A DNA stretch of 64,000 nucleotides from Trichobilharzia regenti (GCA_944472135.2 OX235262.1:170189509-170253508); one strand, 5' to 3'. Positions 20,319-31,856 are shown, counted from the first letter of the stretch. Notes: a model not told the origin generated them from the letters alone. Translations and numbers: made by a program.

Positions 20319-21287
20319 TTATGGATAAGATTTTATTTTGATAAATCATACAGTGTTGTTATACAGTAATATTAACTGATGACGTCCACGTTTCGAGTAC
20401 AAATTATTGCCACTCATAATCATATCAAGTTACTCACTCACACAACTTTTTCCTTCATTTATACACATGAGTGGAATTGATGATTAGACATTTGAATAAA
20501 AATCAATATAGGATAGTGTACATTCAGAAATAATAATAATATGAGTGTTATTGATCAATTACAATCAGATGGGAAATAAGACGAGTGTTTGTTCATAGTC
20601 ATAATAAGTAACTTGTTAGAATGTTATGATATGCTTGAATTGAAATAGAATTTTGAGATTATTTATTATCCTCCTCTGATTTGAGTGATTGGTGGTAATA
20701 ATATCTTCCATATTTCTGGTATTTGCATTGAGTGATTTCTGTTGCTTGTGGTGTGTTGGGTGTAGACTCAATGAACCAGGATTCAGTAATCAAACTCTCT
20801 CTGTCTCCAACTACATAGATTACTTTTTAGAATCTTAACCCTATCCCACCTCCCCCCTATTGTGTGATTGTATGCTAATGCATGCAGTGCAATTGTTGGG
20901 CTTTTTTCTAAATTACTTATCTTCGCGGGTGGGGTCAACCATTCTTACCTTAGCTAAATTCTTATGTTCCGAAAATCTGATTATCCCCTATCTACTAGTT
21001 TGACCTATGTAGTTGACCTCATTCACAGTCATTGCAGGGTATTTTGTAAATTTTATTATTTTGTCTAATTGGGTCAGCCGACAGGGTCCTCTAACCTACA
21101 GAGCTTGTCCTATTTGAGTGATTTTGTAGGAGGGTTTGAATGCCACCCTAATTCCTGCTTTATTAAAAATCCTACATAGGGTCTCAGATGTCTCCTCCTT
21201 ATATGGTATAACAGTGGATAACTTATATTCTGTATATTACTATACAACATTGTGTGATTTATCCAAATAAAATCTTATCCATAATGG
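20319..21287 (-). mobile_element. PLE lineage B remnant with inverted termini
   Basis: The ends are inverted repeats of about 55 bp: 20319 starts CCATTATGGATAAGATTTTA and 21287 closes with the inverse, TAAAATCTTATCCATAATGG. Inside, the minus strand carries a GIY-YIG start (IYKIPCNDCE, about 21010-21060) and then the lineage B tail (20375-20510). It thus looks like a PLE capped at its head by its own inverted tail rather than a DNA transposon. No transposase is visible. Confidence 0.55.
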
Positions 21288-21302
21288 ATTTGATTTGTTT
21301 TT

Positions 21303-21424
21303 CAAATTTGTCTATGGATTAATAACAGTTAGAGAAGTACATTGAAAACCAGTTACAGGGAGTGCAGGACAGATGTTTCCTCTGAATGATTGGGACTCAT
21401 CAATGGTACGCACCCACCGAGATT
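21303..21424 (-). mobile_element. HHR-SINE2 fragment
   Basis: Minus-strand ribozyme half of HHR-SINE2. Reading the plus strand: AGTTAGAGAAGTACATTGAA, GGACAGATGTTTCCTC, GATTGGGACTCATCAATGGT, GCACCCACC. The hammerhead core (box 1 TTGATGAGTCCC on the minus strand; GGAAACATCTGTCC) is degraded. No tRNA head is left. Confidence 0.6.
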
Positions 21425-21427
21425 GTT

Positions 21428-21605
21428 TTTTTTATTATTTTTGATTATAGCTTGATTCCACACTGTAGTTTTGATACAATTATAGCATTTTCAGCATGTG
21501 ATATCAGTAGCCCAAATTTTGCCGGCCGACTATAGATATCAGGTGTGCGTCGGCAGGGGATCGAACCCCGGACCAAGTGCATGATCTGCTGTGCCACCGA
21601 CGCAC
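21428..21605 (-). mobile_element. SINE1-A, minus strand
   Basis: Complete SINE1-A on the minus strand: tail TTGATTATAGCTTGATTCCA at left, body with CGACTATAGATATCAGGTG, and head with GGGGATCGAACCCCGGACC (B-box region) ending ACCGACGCAC. The head has base changes in the A-box part (GATCTGCTGTGCCACC). Confidence 0.75.
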
Positions 21606-22139
21606 ATGGAAGTCTTGAACTTCAGATTATGAAGATCATGGGTTTTACAAAGGTCTATAAGAGCAACATTAGATGAGACGGAAAATAGCCTGGTCTCTAT
21701 AGTATAATGGTATTAAAATTGTAAAGACATAATATCATGGAAGTTAGAAAGGATTACCGCCAGCCTCAGAAGAGAAGGGGTAATCTTTCATATTGATGGA
21801 ACTGTCCTCATAAAAAGGTATAATAAGCTAAGTTAGACAACACTATGCAAAGGTTTTATGGGGACAATACCCGATAGAGGTATTGGAGTATTAATTCTAA
21901 TTATGTAAAGCTTGTTAATTCCAGGAACGATTATGCACACTGACAAATGGAGTAGATATAACCAACTGTCATCTTTCGGTTATCATTTACCATCGTGTCA
22001 ACCATTCTTTCGATCTTGTGAATCGAATCACAAGCAGCCACACCAATTCCGTCGAAGGATTTTTGGGGGTGGTTGAGAGAAAAGAATCAAAAAGTGTTTA
22101 AAGTCGAATCAAAACACCAACAAGAAACCATCATCAAAG
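21606..22139. other. No gene recognised
   Basis: Sequence between SINE1-A and a PLE. I see no conserved coding signal, no tRNA-like box pair and no long repeat shared with other parts of the window. Confidence 0.4.
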
Positions 22140-22740
22140 ACCACAAGAAAATTCATCCTACCATACATGAGAAATATCTCTGAAATAACAGCTAGAATAT
22201 TGAAACCGTTTGATATAGATATAGCACACAAGCCAATCAAATCTCTTTATTCAATATTATGCGAACCGAAAGATCCAACAGAAAAAGGAGATAAAATTAA
22301 TACCATTTACAAAATAAATTGTATGAACTGTAACAGGCATTAAATTGGCCAAAGTGGGCGTCCCGTTCGAATCAGAATCCAAGAACACAAATCAGCTGTG
22401 AAAAGACATGATATGCTTTCTTTCATATCAATGCATATAGATAATTATGGACATGAATTTGATTGGGGATAATGTCGAAATCTTAGACAGCGGAAACACC
22501 AAAAGTGCAGTCGGCGAATTCCTAGAAGCCTGGTACTCAAACGAAAATGCAATTAACAAACACGTTAATATAGACTAAATCTACCAACTAATAAAAAGTA
22601 AATCAGGTGATCAGAAAGCTTAAAATCCAAGTCAATAGAAATTTAAATCATTTCACTTTATGCTAAATATTGCGCTGAAGATGTTGTCGAGAAGGGGGAC
22701 GACGAAAGCTCCGCAATTAAACCAACCAGCTCAGAGAACA
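22140..22740 (+). mobile_element. PLE (lineage C), linker and GIY-YIG, pseudogene, with hammerhead-like tail
   Basis: Plus-strand linker and endonuclease pieces: KPFDIDIAHKPIKSLYSILC, EPKDPTEKGDKINTIYKINC, a broken IGQSGRPVRIRIQEHKSA, and the end similar to 7375-7579. The tail has GCGCTGAAGATGTTGTCGAG...GACGACGAAAGC (22674-22715), with box 1 CTGAAGA, a GTCG/CGAC stem and GAAA. Better paired than the copy at 7677. Stops at several places. Confidence 0.7.
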
Positions 22741-22744
22741 CTAA

Positions 22745-23212
22745 TAATTACAAATCAGGAATTTCAATGGATCCCAGGGCACCATGATTTCCAGCCACCT
22801 CAATGAATACATGTGTTGAGTATAGCGCATCGATCAGGTGACTTTTCGCGTCTGAGTTCTGATTGGTTGTTCAAGGTCATTGTGATTTTGGTCACAATAG
22901 GTTACCTTCACCGATTATTTTTTAGATGGGACACTTGAATGATATGTAGATTGTAGTCTAAACAGCCTAGTGTCCTTGAGATTGAATTGATCCAAATATG
23001 AATGACAGGTCTCATTACCTGGTCTTACAAATGCATTGAAATAAGTGCTGACAAATGTAAAGTTGATTCCAGGCGCTTATACCATACTGGTAATATCATA
23101 TGAATTTGTTTACTGTTGCGACCATCAATAATAGCTGGTCATTTTAGAGGATTGTGATTTCTTAACAGTATAATTTTATTTTATGTTGTAACATACTGTA
23201 CTGGAACTCTAT
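22745..23212. other. No gene recognised
   Basis: No exon, RNA gene or repeat family that I can name. It separates a PLE from a LINE. Confidence 0.4.
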
Positions 23213-24218
23213 TAATTAAGGTGGTTGCAATAGCTGTCTCTAATTTGAAACGAGGCAAAGCAGCAGAATCTGATAGAATGACTCCAGACGTGTTTAAAGA
23301 CGGCGGTGACAGAGACAGCTGCCTGGGCTAAATAAGGTGTTGGACAGTGTCTTGGAATCAGAGATAGTCCCACTGGACTGGTGTAAGCCATTGATTATTC
23401 CAGGATACAAGAAGGCGCGACAAATCTTTCTGTGATAATCATAGAGGGATTAGCTTGACTAAAGATTTAGGTTCAATAATCGTGCATAGATCAAGTGGTG
23501 TTTAGGAGAAACGAACACGAGAAAACCAGACAGTGCCTAGACCAGGAGGAGGGTGTATTGATTATATTTTCACCTTTCGACAGATTTTGGAAAATTGCCA
23601 TACTTACAGGAGTTCAGCAGTTGTTATATTTCTTGATCTGAAGGCCGGATTTGACTCTGTTGCCCAAGAGATACTATGGTAATGTTTTACTCTGAAGAAA
23701 GTTCCGAGAAAGTACATTGCACTAATCAATGCACTCTACTCAAACTCGCAAGGTCGTGTAAGAGCTAACGGAGAGTTGTCATCTGAAGTGATGACAGCTA
23801 GTGGTGTCCGTCAGGCACGCCCTCTATCACCATTTCCATTTAATTTCAGCATAGACGTACTAAGGGAATTGATCCTAACTGACTTCAACGAACCTGGGAT
23901 TGACTTGTTACCATGGGGATAATCTTGTTAACTGAGAATGTACAGATGATATAGTCCTCGCTCCTAGGTGAAGCTGCTGATAAAATGCAGAGTCTTCTGA
24001 ACATCTTCAGCAGAAATCTTCGAATATTTGCCGTGTAATTTTCTCCTGCCACATGTAAAATGACGCAACATGACTGGACTACATCGATTCTTAGATTCAA
24101 GATAAGGAGTGGACTGGTGGAGCAGCGTGCTGAGCGCTTCACTTAATTTTTAGGAAGTTGTATCAGCCCCAAAAGGCTGATTGCTGACTGAATCTCATTA
24201 GGCGTACAAAAAGCTCAT
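23213..24218 (+). mobile_element. Non-LTR LINE (second family), RT domain, pseudogene
   Basis: RT domain pieces on the plus strand: SNLKRGKAAESDRMTPDVFK, a LDLKAGFDSV-like motif A (about 23630-23660), RVRANGELSSEVMTASGVRQ leading to a SPFPFNF motif B, and TDDIVLAP (a degraded YADD motif C). Many stops. It is cut at 24218 by an HHR-SINE2 and resumes at 24668. RT typing from these motifs only says a non-LTR LINE distinct from RTE. Confidence 0.75.
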
Positions 24219-24667
24219 GATGAAATCCTGTAACCAATCAAATCCCTACAAACCAACACTTGAATATCAATGAGATGCTCACTAGCGATTTGCCCCTGTT
24301 CAGGTAGGTAGTTACCTGGAGTTCTAGTAAGAAGTCGTGACCAGTAGAGTGCAGCCGGTCGGGTGTGAGGACAAATACCCGCCGAAGACATTGGTTAGCG
24401 GTTGCTGTATATCGTGAATTGGCGGAAGTTAGAATTCATGGGCTGGCCATTGGATCAGGTCCCAGTGGCTTAATGGTTTACGAGCTCGCCTTGTAACCAG
24501 AAGGTCCTGGGTTCGAACCCTGGAGATGGGTGCGTACTTCTGAAGAGTCCCAAACTAGGCTGACGAAACAGCTGTCCAGTACTCCCAGGTTTTCCAATGG
24601 TTCTCTAACTAATGTCAGCTCATGATGAAATCCTGTAACCAACCAAATCCCTACAAACCAACACTTG
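24219..24667 (+). mobile_element. HHR-SINE2, longer than one unit, with TSD
   Basis: A 449-bp insertion flanked by exact AAAAAGCTCAT (24208-24218, 24668-24678). It begins and ends with the same block of about 53 bp (CATGATGAAATCCTGTAACC near 24216 and near 24618; spacing about 402 bp), so more than one unit of a tandem or circular template was copied. Inside is a tRNA-Thr-like head (AGTGGCTTAATGGTTTACG, B box GGGTTCGAACC), then the ribozyme region at 24535-24590 (TGAAGAGTCCCAAAC, GACGAAACAGCTGTC). Stem III, ACAGCTGT, is a self-complementary palindrome without a loop, typical of dimeric hammerheads. Confidence 0.8.
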
Positions 24668-25025
24668 AAAAAGCTCATCATCTGGCATAGCCGTGATATC
24701 CGACCAACTATCGATCAAAGGATGTGCGTGCTGTCCAGCAGTTTGCCCCATCCTTCTTTACGGCTGTGAGTGAGGCATGGTCATTGAATGTTTAAGACAT
24801 GAAAAGTCTGACTAGTTGTCTTTGGTCACAGGTTTCTGCGTTCTATCTAATGTGTTAGGCAGCATAATAAGGTGAGTGATATTGAGGTTAGGAGTAGAGT
24901 ATTAGGTAAGGAAGGAAAGTTAGTCGGTGAGGTTGTGAAGCTACATCTCCTTCCTCGACGGAGAATGTTCGCTGACATATGACCAGGTTGGAGTAGAGAA
25001 AAGTTCTATGTTGAAACCGACCAGT
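24668..25025 (+). mobile_element. Non-LTR LINE (second family), 3' end
   Basis: Continuation of 23213-24218: KLIIWHSRDIRPTIDQRMCV-like text, a degraded LPHPSLRL segment, and the tail ending AGTTCTATGTTGAAACCGAC, as at 15.8 and 11.2 kb. Bases 25026-25265 are AT-rich and hold no gene. Confidence 0.7.
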
Positions 25026-25269
25026 CTGTGTTTAATAAGAGATAAAGTTGCTACTATATTTAGTTTAGTTTTATATGTGACGCATATTATCATTTCCTTA
25101 TTGATTTTTTTTAAAAATATAATACGGTCGATATTATTGATTGATTGATTGTTTCAATTTCATTTGAAACAGTATTAATGTTGTTATTAATAAGAATATT
25201 TTCGTAATTATTACTGTCCTACAGATGCAGATCATATTTATCAATTTCTCGAAAAGAATATTCTTTCAT

Positions 25270-27007
25270 GCATTTATTCCCCTTGATGCATTTGAACAAA
25301 GCAAGAACTACAGTTTTACAGAATAAACCGCTACCATCATTGCTTATTTCGTTGTCTTCTCGTCAGCTGCTTACAGGCCAAAGGCATTATTAAATATATC
25401 TATAAAAACAATTTTAACATACTTGCACAGAGTTAGGTTTAAACAAAAATCAATCGATCAATATACTCATACACGAAAAATATACACATATATAAATATG
25501 CAATATTAAACACTATTCCGAACAATAATAATCATACACAATGGAAACATTTCAGCATTACGCATTCAGATGAAAGAGAGATGAAAATATCCAGTTACCA
25601 GCACGGAAAAGAAAGACTGATAACCGCTTCTTTCTGGACGCACAAATCAGGTTTCAGGTGCCTAATGGAAATGGCTTCAGCAAACTTGAGGAGAATTGAG
25701 CTCTTTTGCCTGACTATTGATAATTTTGAACGACTTTTCGACGTCCACCTCATGACCCGTGTCGAGGAGATGCCTGGTGATGGCACTGTTTAAAGCACTT
25801 GTTCCCTTTAGACATAAGCTTTTTGGTACATGTTCAGAAAATCCTAGATATGCCCTTCTTTTTCTGTCCTTCCAATGTAACTGCTCCCGAAGATACATGT
25901 AAATGTGTATATACAGTTGGAGTTAACGTGAGAAGGATACCTATCGATTTTTGATTGCACCAAATAGCAAGTTGTTCGATAGACGGGGACGAGCTTAGCT
26001 GCAGTATAGGCTCTGGTTAGTGATGTACTCAGCCTTCTGTTGACCGTTGCTGCAATGTTTTCACCTTTATAATCGAGCTGAAAGTTGATTGGCTTTTTTT
26101 CCACAGTGATTTTTTTACATTTGTGACTTCAGATCTTCGATACTTGTTGATGAACCTTTGAGGGTACCCATTGCTCTTTTCTTCTAATTTCTCTATAGAG
26201 CATATTCTCCTCGCTCTATAGTACAGAGTCTTGACTAGTCCGTGTTTAAAGCTATTTGAACAAAAGCTATTAAAATGTGGGTATTGTCCTTTCCATGTAG
26301 TCTTGCAGTAAATTGACTTCTGAAGACTACCGTCTTCTAGGCTTCCCATGGAAATGTCAAAGTAATGGAACTTCCATCATTTTCATGTTCCATTGTAAAC
26401 TCAATATTGGTGTGTGCATCATTGAATAATCTGAGTAATTGTGAAGCTTGACTTTCATTGTTGCACACTATAAATGTGTCATCAACATATCGACAATAGG
26501 AAGTTGTTTCGTCAATGGCATGCTTCAACTTTGTTCTTTCAAGGTTGGACATGAATATATCTGCTAGAACAGGACTAAGTGGACTTCCCATTGCTACACC
26601 ATCTATTTGGAGGTAAAGAGTGTTGTCAAACTGGAATCACACATCCATGGTACACATTAATTAGTAGTAGGCGTTTGAGTTCCAAGATTGAGAGTGGAAA
26701 AACATCAAACTGCTGATAAATGATCTTAATGGTTTCAATGATTGAGATCTCTGTGAACAAGGAGGTTACATCAAATGACACCATGGACTTATTAGAAACG
26801 TTCATGTGGTTCACACTTTCGGTGAGATGAAATGACTCCTTCATGGTGTACAAGGCTAGCGGCTTACAATGGGTTCCAACTTCTCCGCAAGCCAACGTGC
26901 AACCTTATGTTGGAGCAAGTTGATCGTCGAAAGTATAGGTCTCAAGGAAACTTGTTTTTTGTGTATCTTCGGAAGGCCATCCATGTATCGCAAGTGATAG
27001 GATCCCA
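25270..27007 (-). mobile_element. Penelope-like element (lineage E), RT to tail, pseudogene
   Basis: Minus-strand PLE, the longest lineage E copy: RYMDGLPKIHKKQVSLRPIL (RT N-terminal core), MVSFDVTSLFTEI (motif A), GSPLSPVLADIFMSNLE (motif B, about 26540-26591), YCRYVDDTFIVC (catalytic YVDD), linker GYPQRFINKYRRSEV, the endonuclease with CIFGSSYIGRTEKEGHI, and the end LCVQKEAVISLSFPC near 25600. Then comes the tail with a hammerhead at 25318-25370. Frameshifts interrupt it, but each domain is recognisable. Confidence 0.85.
25318..25370 (-). ncRNA. Small hammerhead ribozyme in PLE tail
   Basis: Minus strand GCAGCTGACGAGAAGACAAC then GAAATAAGC ... TTTATTCTGT. The core CTGACGA and GAAA are intact. 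Stem I pairs GCAG with CTGT, stem III pairs ATAAG with TTTAT, and stem II is reduced to a single G-C closing a 7-base loop. Such minimal hammerheads are known from metazoan PLE flanking repeats. Confidence 0.65.
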
Positions 27008-27280
27008 CATGTTTTGGTATTGACTGTTTAATCTTGCATATATGGTATGTTGTCATTCTCACACATTTTGGTATTGACTGCTAATTTTGTATATATGGTA
27101 TATTATCATTCTCACACATTTTGGTAGTGACCGTTAATCTTGTATATATGGTATATTATCATTCTCACACATTTTGGTAGTGACTGCTAATCTTGTATAG
27201 ATGGTATATTATCATTCCCACACATTTTGTTACTGACTGTCAACCTCGCACATATGGTATATTATCATCTCTCACGCACT
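27008..27280 (-). repeat. 54-bp tandem repeat, five copies, at the head of PLE RT
   Basis: Five units of 54 bp (starts near 27008, 27062, 27116, 27170 and 27224) contain CACACATTTTGGTATTGACT and ATGGTATATTATCATT. The unit at 27008 lies inside the PLE coding frame (about TYHICKIKQSIPKH, just before GSYHLRYMDGLPKIH). Since 54 is 18 codons, expansion preserves frame. Divergence rises leftward to rightward. Confidence 0.75.
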
Positions 27281-27289
27281 TTGTTATTG

Positions 27290-28125
27290 GCTATCAAGAT
27301 AAATTATTTCAAACGCTGTTAGCTGTCCATATTGTTGTAAAATGTATAAATACCATGGCTTTCTTTCTCGTTGTTGCACTTCAATACACAGTCACAGTCC
27401 AGCCTTTGTCTTTTGATATTTGCGTGCTTTACTAAATCGGAAGGTACGACAAGCAGATAGGCAGATTAGTTCAGGCGTAGACAGAATAAGGTGAAAACTT
27501 CCTCATTCAATACCCTACAGTTATAACAGCAAGCGGGACCCTCGGGATTTAAAATCGTAGTATGTATTGGTGTCAATCAATTTCTTCTTTAGAAGATCTC
27601 TCAGTGCGTTTGTAAGTGTAATAAATTACTTACGGGTGTCTTAACTGAATTAAAACTTAATCAAAACTTTCTGTAAGGATGATTCATCAATACGCAGTTA
27701 CTATTAAATAAGCGATTATTATGTTTTCTCTAGTAGTCAGCATGTGACCTTTAATAAATTAGCATTTGTAATGTGTCAAAAAAATATTCAAATTAAACTT
27801 AGCTTACTAATTTAAGTATCCAAATTAATCTATGCGTCTTTTTTTGTTGTTTTGTAAATGACGGCAATTCAATTATTACTTAAATTACGCTTACTTCTGA
27901 CATGTAATTGAGAAATGTAAAATCAAATTTGTAGTCATTCAAAAATATAAAATGATTGATTTTTCTTACAGTTTTGTCAGATGGTTAATGAAAAGAAAAA
28001 GTTGTATAATTTTGAGTTTGAAATATCTGAGCATCTTTTGTTTATAATGGTGGTAAAACACCAAGTGCTGCTATGGGGGGGAGGAGAATATATCCACGTT
28101 AAAGCCATTTAAACATAACACCCCT
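27290..28125. other. No gene recognised (AT-rich)
   Basis: About 830 bp without a recognisable exon, RNA gene or repeat. Near 27340 there is TATAAATACCATGG, possibly a promoter-like box for the PLE on the other strand, but it may be chance in AT-rich DNA. Confidence 0.35.
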
Positions 28126-28129
28126 ACAT

Positions 28130-28440
28130 ACCTCGCTTGAGTTCTGAGGGGAACATAAGCGCCTTACTTATCACATCTCCGTTTCACACTGTTCTTTGCA
28201 GTCCTCTTCATCTGATGCCACAGTTGTTTATAAGCTTTCATGTCCTCCATGTCACTCACGAACACCCACTCCAATGGTCTCCTCTGTGTGTGTGTCCGAT
28301 CTGTCTCCTTTTCTCCCTCATATTTAAGGAATAGTAGATTCTTGACTGATTCGTTCCCAGAGTTTCTTGTTGTTAATTCTTCCTGACCAGCCATTTGATC
28401 TTCGGTATGGATTTGATGAGCATTGTCTTAACTACAGGAA
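28130..28440 (-). mobile_element. RTE-2 LINE 3' end, older copy, left part
   Basis: Minus-strand RTE-2 end with tail block GTTCTGAGGGGAACATAAGC and the C-terminal region up to TGATCTTCGGTATGG. It continues at 29085-29390 after a second RTE-2 in the opposite orientation. Confidence 0.75.
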
Positions 28441-29084
28441 GTCGGAACGGACCAGGATGTCAAATCGAGCGAGAATCGGGAAGGCAGGCGAGAAACACAT
28501 TCACTCATCAACCTGAAACAACCAATCTGGAAATCTTCGTCACTCAGCCAGCATCAACAACAAAATTCGCTCGGATTTTCAATACAAACAACGTCAAGTC
28601 AGTCAGTTCTTCTATACGGAACGGATGAGAAACTTGGCGGGTGGGTCACAAAGAATATTTCCACCAACAGGCTATTACAGACGTTTATCAACAACTATCT
28701 TCGCTCTATACTGAAGATCAGATGGCCGGGCCGGAAATAATCACCAACAAGAAACTATGTGAAGGAACAAACCAATCGCCCAAGAAATATGCAGGAGAAA
28801 GTGGAGATGGATTGGACACTCGCTCGCCGCTGGGTGATATCGAGCGCGCATCAGGCCATTGGTCGAGTGGAACCAGGCCGAAAGGGAAGTGGTGAGTTGG
28901 ACGTCATTGCGAGGGTGACATGTAGGAGATGGTGTGAAGAGAGAGGAGTTGAAAGAGTATGGACTAACATGGATGGAGGTGAAAAGTACAGCAGAAGGAA
29001 GACAGAAGTGGCAAGTGGAGACGTGCAGTTGAAGCCCTATGTTCCACTAGGAACCCAAGGGAACAATAATAATAATGGAATTAA
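28441..29084 (+). mobile_element. RTE-2 LINE 3' end, inserted into an older RTE-2
   Basis: Plus-strand copy with SILKIRWPG, a WRWIGHTLAR-like block and ARVTCRRWCEERG, ending at CTAGGAACCCAAGGGAACAA plus (TAA)n. Flanks TTAACTACAG and TTAAGACAG may be an imperfect target duplication. Orientation is opposite to the host copy. Confidence 0.7.
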
Positions 29085-29390
29085 TTAAGACAGTTGCTGA
29101 TAAAAGTCTCCAGAAATCTGTTAGAAATGCTTTCCGTGACGCGTTAGTCAAGTTTCTACTGACTGATTTAGAGGAAGTGACTTAACATCAGCGTTTAATA
29201 TACGAATTTTGTTCTTTATTCTGAGTTAAGAAGATTTCCTAATAGATTTCAGAGTGATGAAGGTCTGTCTTGTCTTTTGGATTCTGGCTGGTTATGACAT
29301 TCGCATCCATCCGTCCAAATTGTAGATGAAACGATGGTACCTGGTCAGATAAGTAAAAAAGTGACCTCTTCCACTTCTAGTGCAAAGTGT
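29085..29390 (-). mobile_element. RTE-2 LINE, older copy, right part
   Basis: Continuation of 28130-28440 (TTGCTGATAAAAGTCTCCAG follows the minus-strand order of RTE-2 seen at 56720 and 3330), running to about 29390 in the RT region. Confidence 0.65.
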
Positions 29391-30890
29391 GCTTCAGACA
29401 ATGCAACCTGTCTTCTTCAATGACCTGTCTGCATCGACAATGAGAATATGAGAAGTATTTTGCAGCATATTTCTGAAATAAGCTTGGCTACTGGGATTAA
29501 AGATGTGCTCAATGGGGTCTTCAAAACTCAAATCAACTGAGTGGCTATCGTGATTTTTCGGAAACAGAAACGCGAGCACCAAGTACTCCGGCTGCTGCTG
29601 GTACAATAATAGAGTCAAGACCATCTATTCCTATCCGTCTCTGATTCGGAACATACAAGGAGATATTTACTCACATGGAGACCAGTGTTGTCAAAAGAGT
29701 AATGTATACAGAAGGACTCCATGACTATACTGGAGCGGCATCTGAAAAATTAACGGAAAGAACTCTTGTTATGCATTCTGCACACAGATGTGTACTTCTC
29801 AGTGATGCCTTATGGGAGACAAGCAGCTAGAATGCCTGCATTTCCTCATTCATTGAAATAAGAATATGACGCTGTCATGCGCCTTAATTGGCCCCATAAT
29901 CAATCTGCGGTTAGAAGAGAAATAGACCACACTGTATTAACTTAATACCAACTAAATAAACCTCTAACACGGCTCACCATGCTTCACGTGTTTTATGGTT
30001 AGTTCCGTGTCGTGCGTATCCAAACAGGCTTAAATACCATTTTGCTGTCACTCAGTGTGCTGGTGACATCTACATCCTCAGAGTAAGTGAATTAGTCACA
30101 TTACCGAGATTAGTCCATGAAATTGTTTTCCTAAATAAATTTCACACAACCCATTTGATTCGTGTCTTTTTTTGTATTAATTAAGGGTTAAATGAGTTAC
30201 TGATTAGTTGGAGAGTCGTGCACGTCTTGTCTAGTAATATGTCTAGTAAACTGCAGCATGTCAACAACCTAACCAGTATTGCACGAATGCATCTTCACTG
30301 GAGATGGTAATTTTTCTTCTGATGTAGTAAATCTAGTGAGGAATGGTGGAACTAACTCAGTCGTCAGGAATGAGGACAGACACTCAATGCTGGTGTTGTC
30401 TAGTTCTCGAATATTCAGGAAGTAAGAACTCATGGACAACTGGATCCCGTCCTGTGAGCTGAATGGTAATGAACTCAACAGCTAATCTGAAGGATCTGGA
30501 TTCGGTTCCTGTTGGGACTATGCTCTTGGAATTGATGTTGTTATATTGTAATGCGATTATATCTGCATAATATCTAAACCAAAAAGGACTGTAACAAACT
30601 TTTGCAGTTTCTGAGATGAATTAAGGAGTCGCTTTGAAAGCACCCGTTACAAAGACTATTACTCAAACTTGATTTCCGATATCAAGCAATTCAATTACTA
30701 ATGACTTCAGATTTCTTCCTCATTATTACTTTCCTCCTCCCGTCGAAGCTTCCTGGTTTATTTATGTATTATAAAATAAAATCAAAAATTCAGTAGGACC
30801 AGGACCACTTTTGTTTATTATTCAAATCCAATAATTGTCTAATTGTCACTGGTTGTAAATTGAAATAATTAAGAATCTATTAGCAAACAA
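29391..30890. other. No gene recognised; two short minus-strand open frames
   Basis: 1.5 kb without a repeat I can name. Minus-strand frames at 29394-29624 (76 codons, with PEYLVLAFLFPKNHDSHSVD) and 30269-30478 (69 codons) have ordinary amino-acid composition, but I see no matching domain, splice context or neighbour. They may be decayed transposon parts or chance. Confidence 0.35.
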
Positions 30891-30894
30891 CCCT

Positions 30895-31335
30895 CCAGCT
30901 CAGTTTCATTGCAGTTGAGAGAGACCTTCAAAAGCATTGATCAGGAAATAGTTTGGAAAGTGCTTCAAGCCTACACAGTGCCCAGATAATTATAAACCCA
31001 TTTTTGAAGTCATTCATGGGGGAAACCTCAACAATGCCTATCAAAGCTGTTGAACATTCGATAGTTTGTTTAATCGAACTGGTCTCCATTTGGTGGGAGG
31101 TAAAAAAAAACTGTCATCGTGTTATTGTGTACTGGTTGGCAGAAGATTGGATTGTATTAAAGGTTTATGTACAGACTTTAGCACTGCTTAACCATTGTAA
31201 ATCTGTTTCGCTATCGTTTGAAGAATAAATAATCGCGTTGCCCAAACGTCTTCTGTTTTTCCGCGTCAGTTACAGCGCATAGTCTTCGATGTATTAGGCT
31301 TAATCTTGTGAAACCAGCGATAGGTCCAGGATCTC
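30895..31335 (+). mobile_element. Possible LINE RT scrap
   Basis: The plus strand around 30911-30975 reads ETFKSIDQEIVWKVLQAYTV, which fits motif A of a non-LTR RT (FxSID.E..WK.L). The rest is too broken to place. It may belong to the second LINE family. Confidence 0.4.
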
Positions 31336-31339
31336 AGCG

Positions 31340-31720
31340 GTCTGAATATATGACAATGCCTTCGAAGTGATGACATAAGTACAACAAGACTACCTACTAT
31401 CATTGATGATATTGCTGATTGCAGTGGACGGTGTCATACAACGAGCCATAGGGAACGAGAAGGCTGGTATAAATTCAACCGACAAAAAGACAGTGGAACA
31501 TTCAGACTTGGCGGATAATTTATGTCTAATGTCACATAAAAACAAAGATCTACGGATGAAAACCAACAGGTTGAAAGAAGAGACAGAGGAGACTGGATTT
31601 CAGGTGAATATATGAAAACAGGCGTGATCAAAATACCCAATGCACAACAACAAGCATCAACCATCATTGACGACGGAAATCTAAATGACTTAATCTCAGG
31701 CACCTACTAGGAAAAGTCAA
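31340..31720 (+). mobile_element. RTE-2 LINE, RT motif region, pseudogene
   Basis: Plus strand: LLSLMILLIAVDGVIQRAIG (motif B), then a degraded FADD region HSDLADNLCLMSHKNKD, then GFQVNI and the KIPNAQQQ segment. Truncated at both ends. The following 31721-31841 is not placed. Confidence 0.7.
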
Positions 31721-31856
31721 GGTAGAGATAAGGATGTCGAAGTCAGGATTGAAAAAAGAAAGAGAGCCTTTCATTGCTGTGAAATGGCTGTGCAAACCTA
31801 CTACTCCAAGCACAGAGAACGAGATCCGAATTTATAAATACATATTGCACGTCACC

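Noticed and set aside
24470..24540. A functional tRNA-Thr gene
   Set aside because: A and B boxes and a Thr-like anticodon arm are visible, but the acceptor stem does not pair, the anticodon loop is too long, and the sequence is the head of an inserted HHR-SINE2 with a TSD.
27008..27280. CRISPR-like array
   Set aside because: Units of 54 bp are contiguous without spacers, and the DNA is eukaryotic transposon sequence.
28130..29390. Twin-primed inversion of one RTE-2
   Set aside because: Both orientations contain the 3' tail, and the minus copy continues on the far side of the plus copy, so it is a nested insertion.
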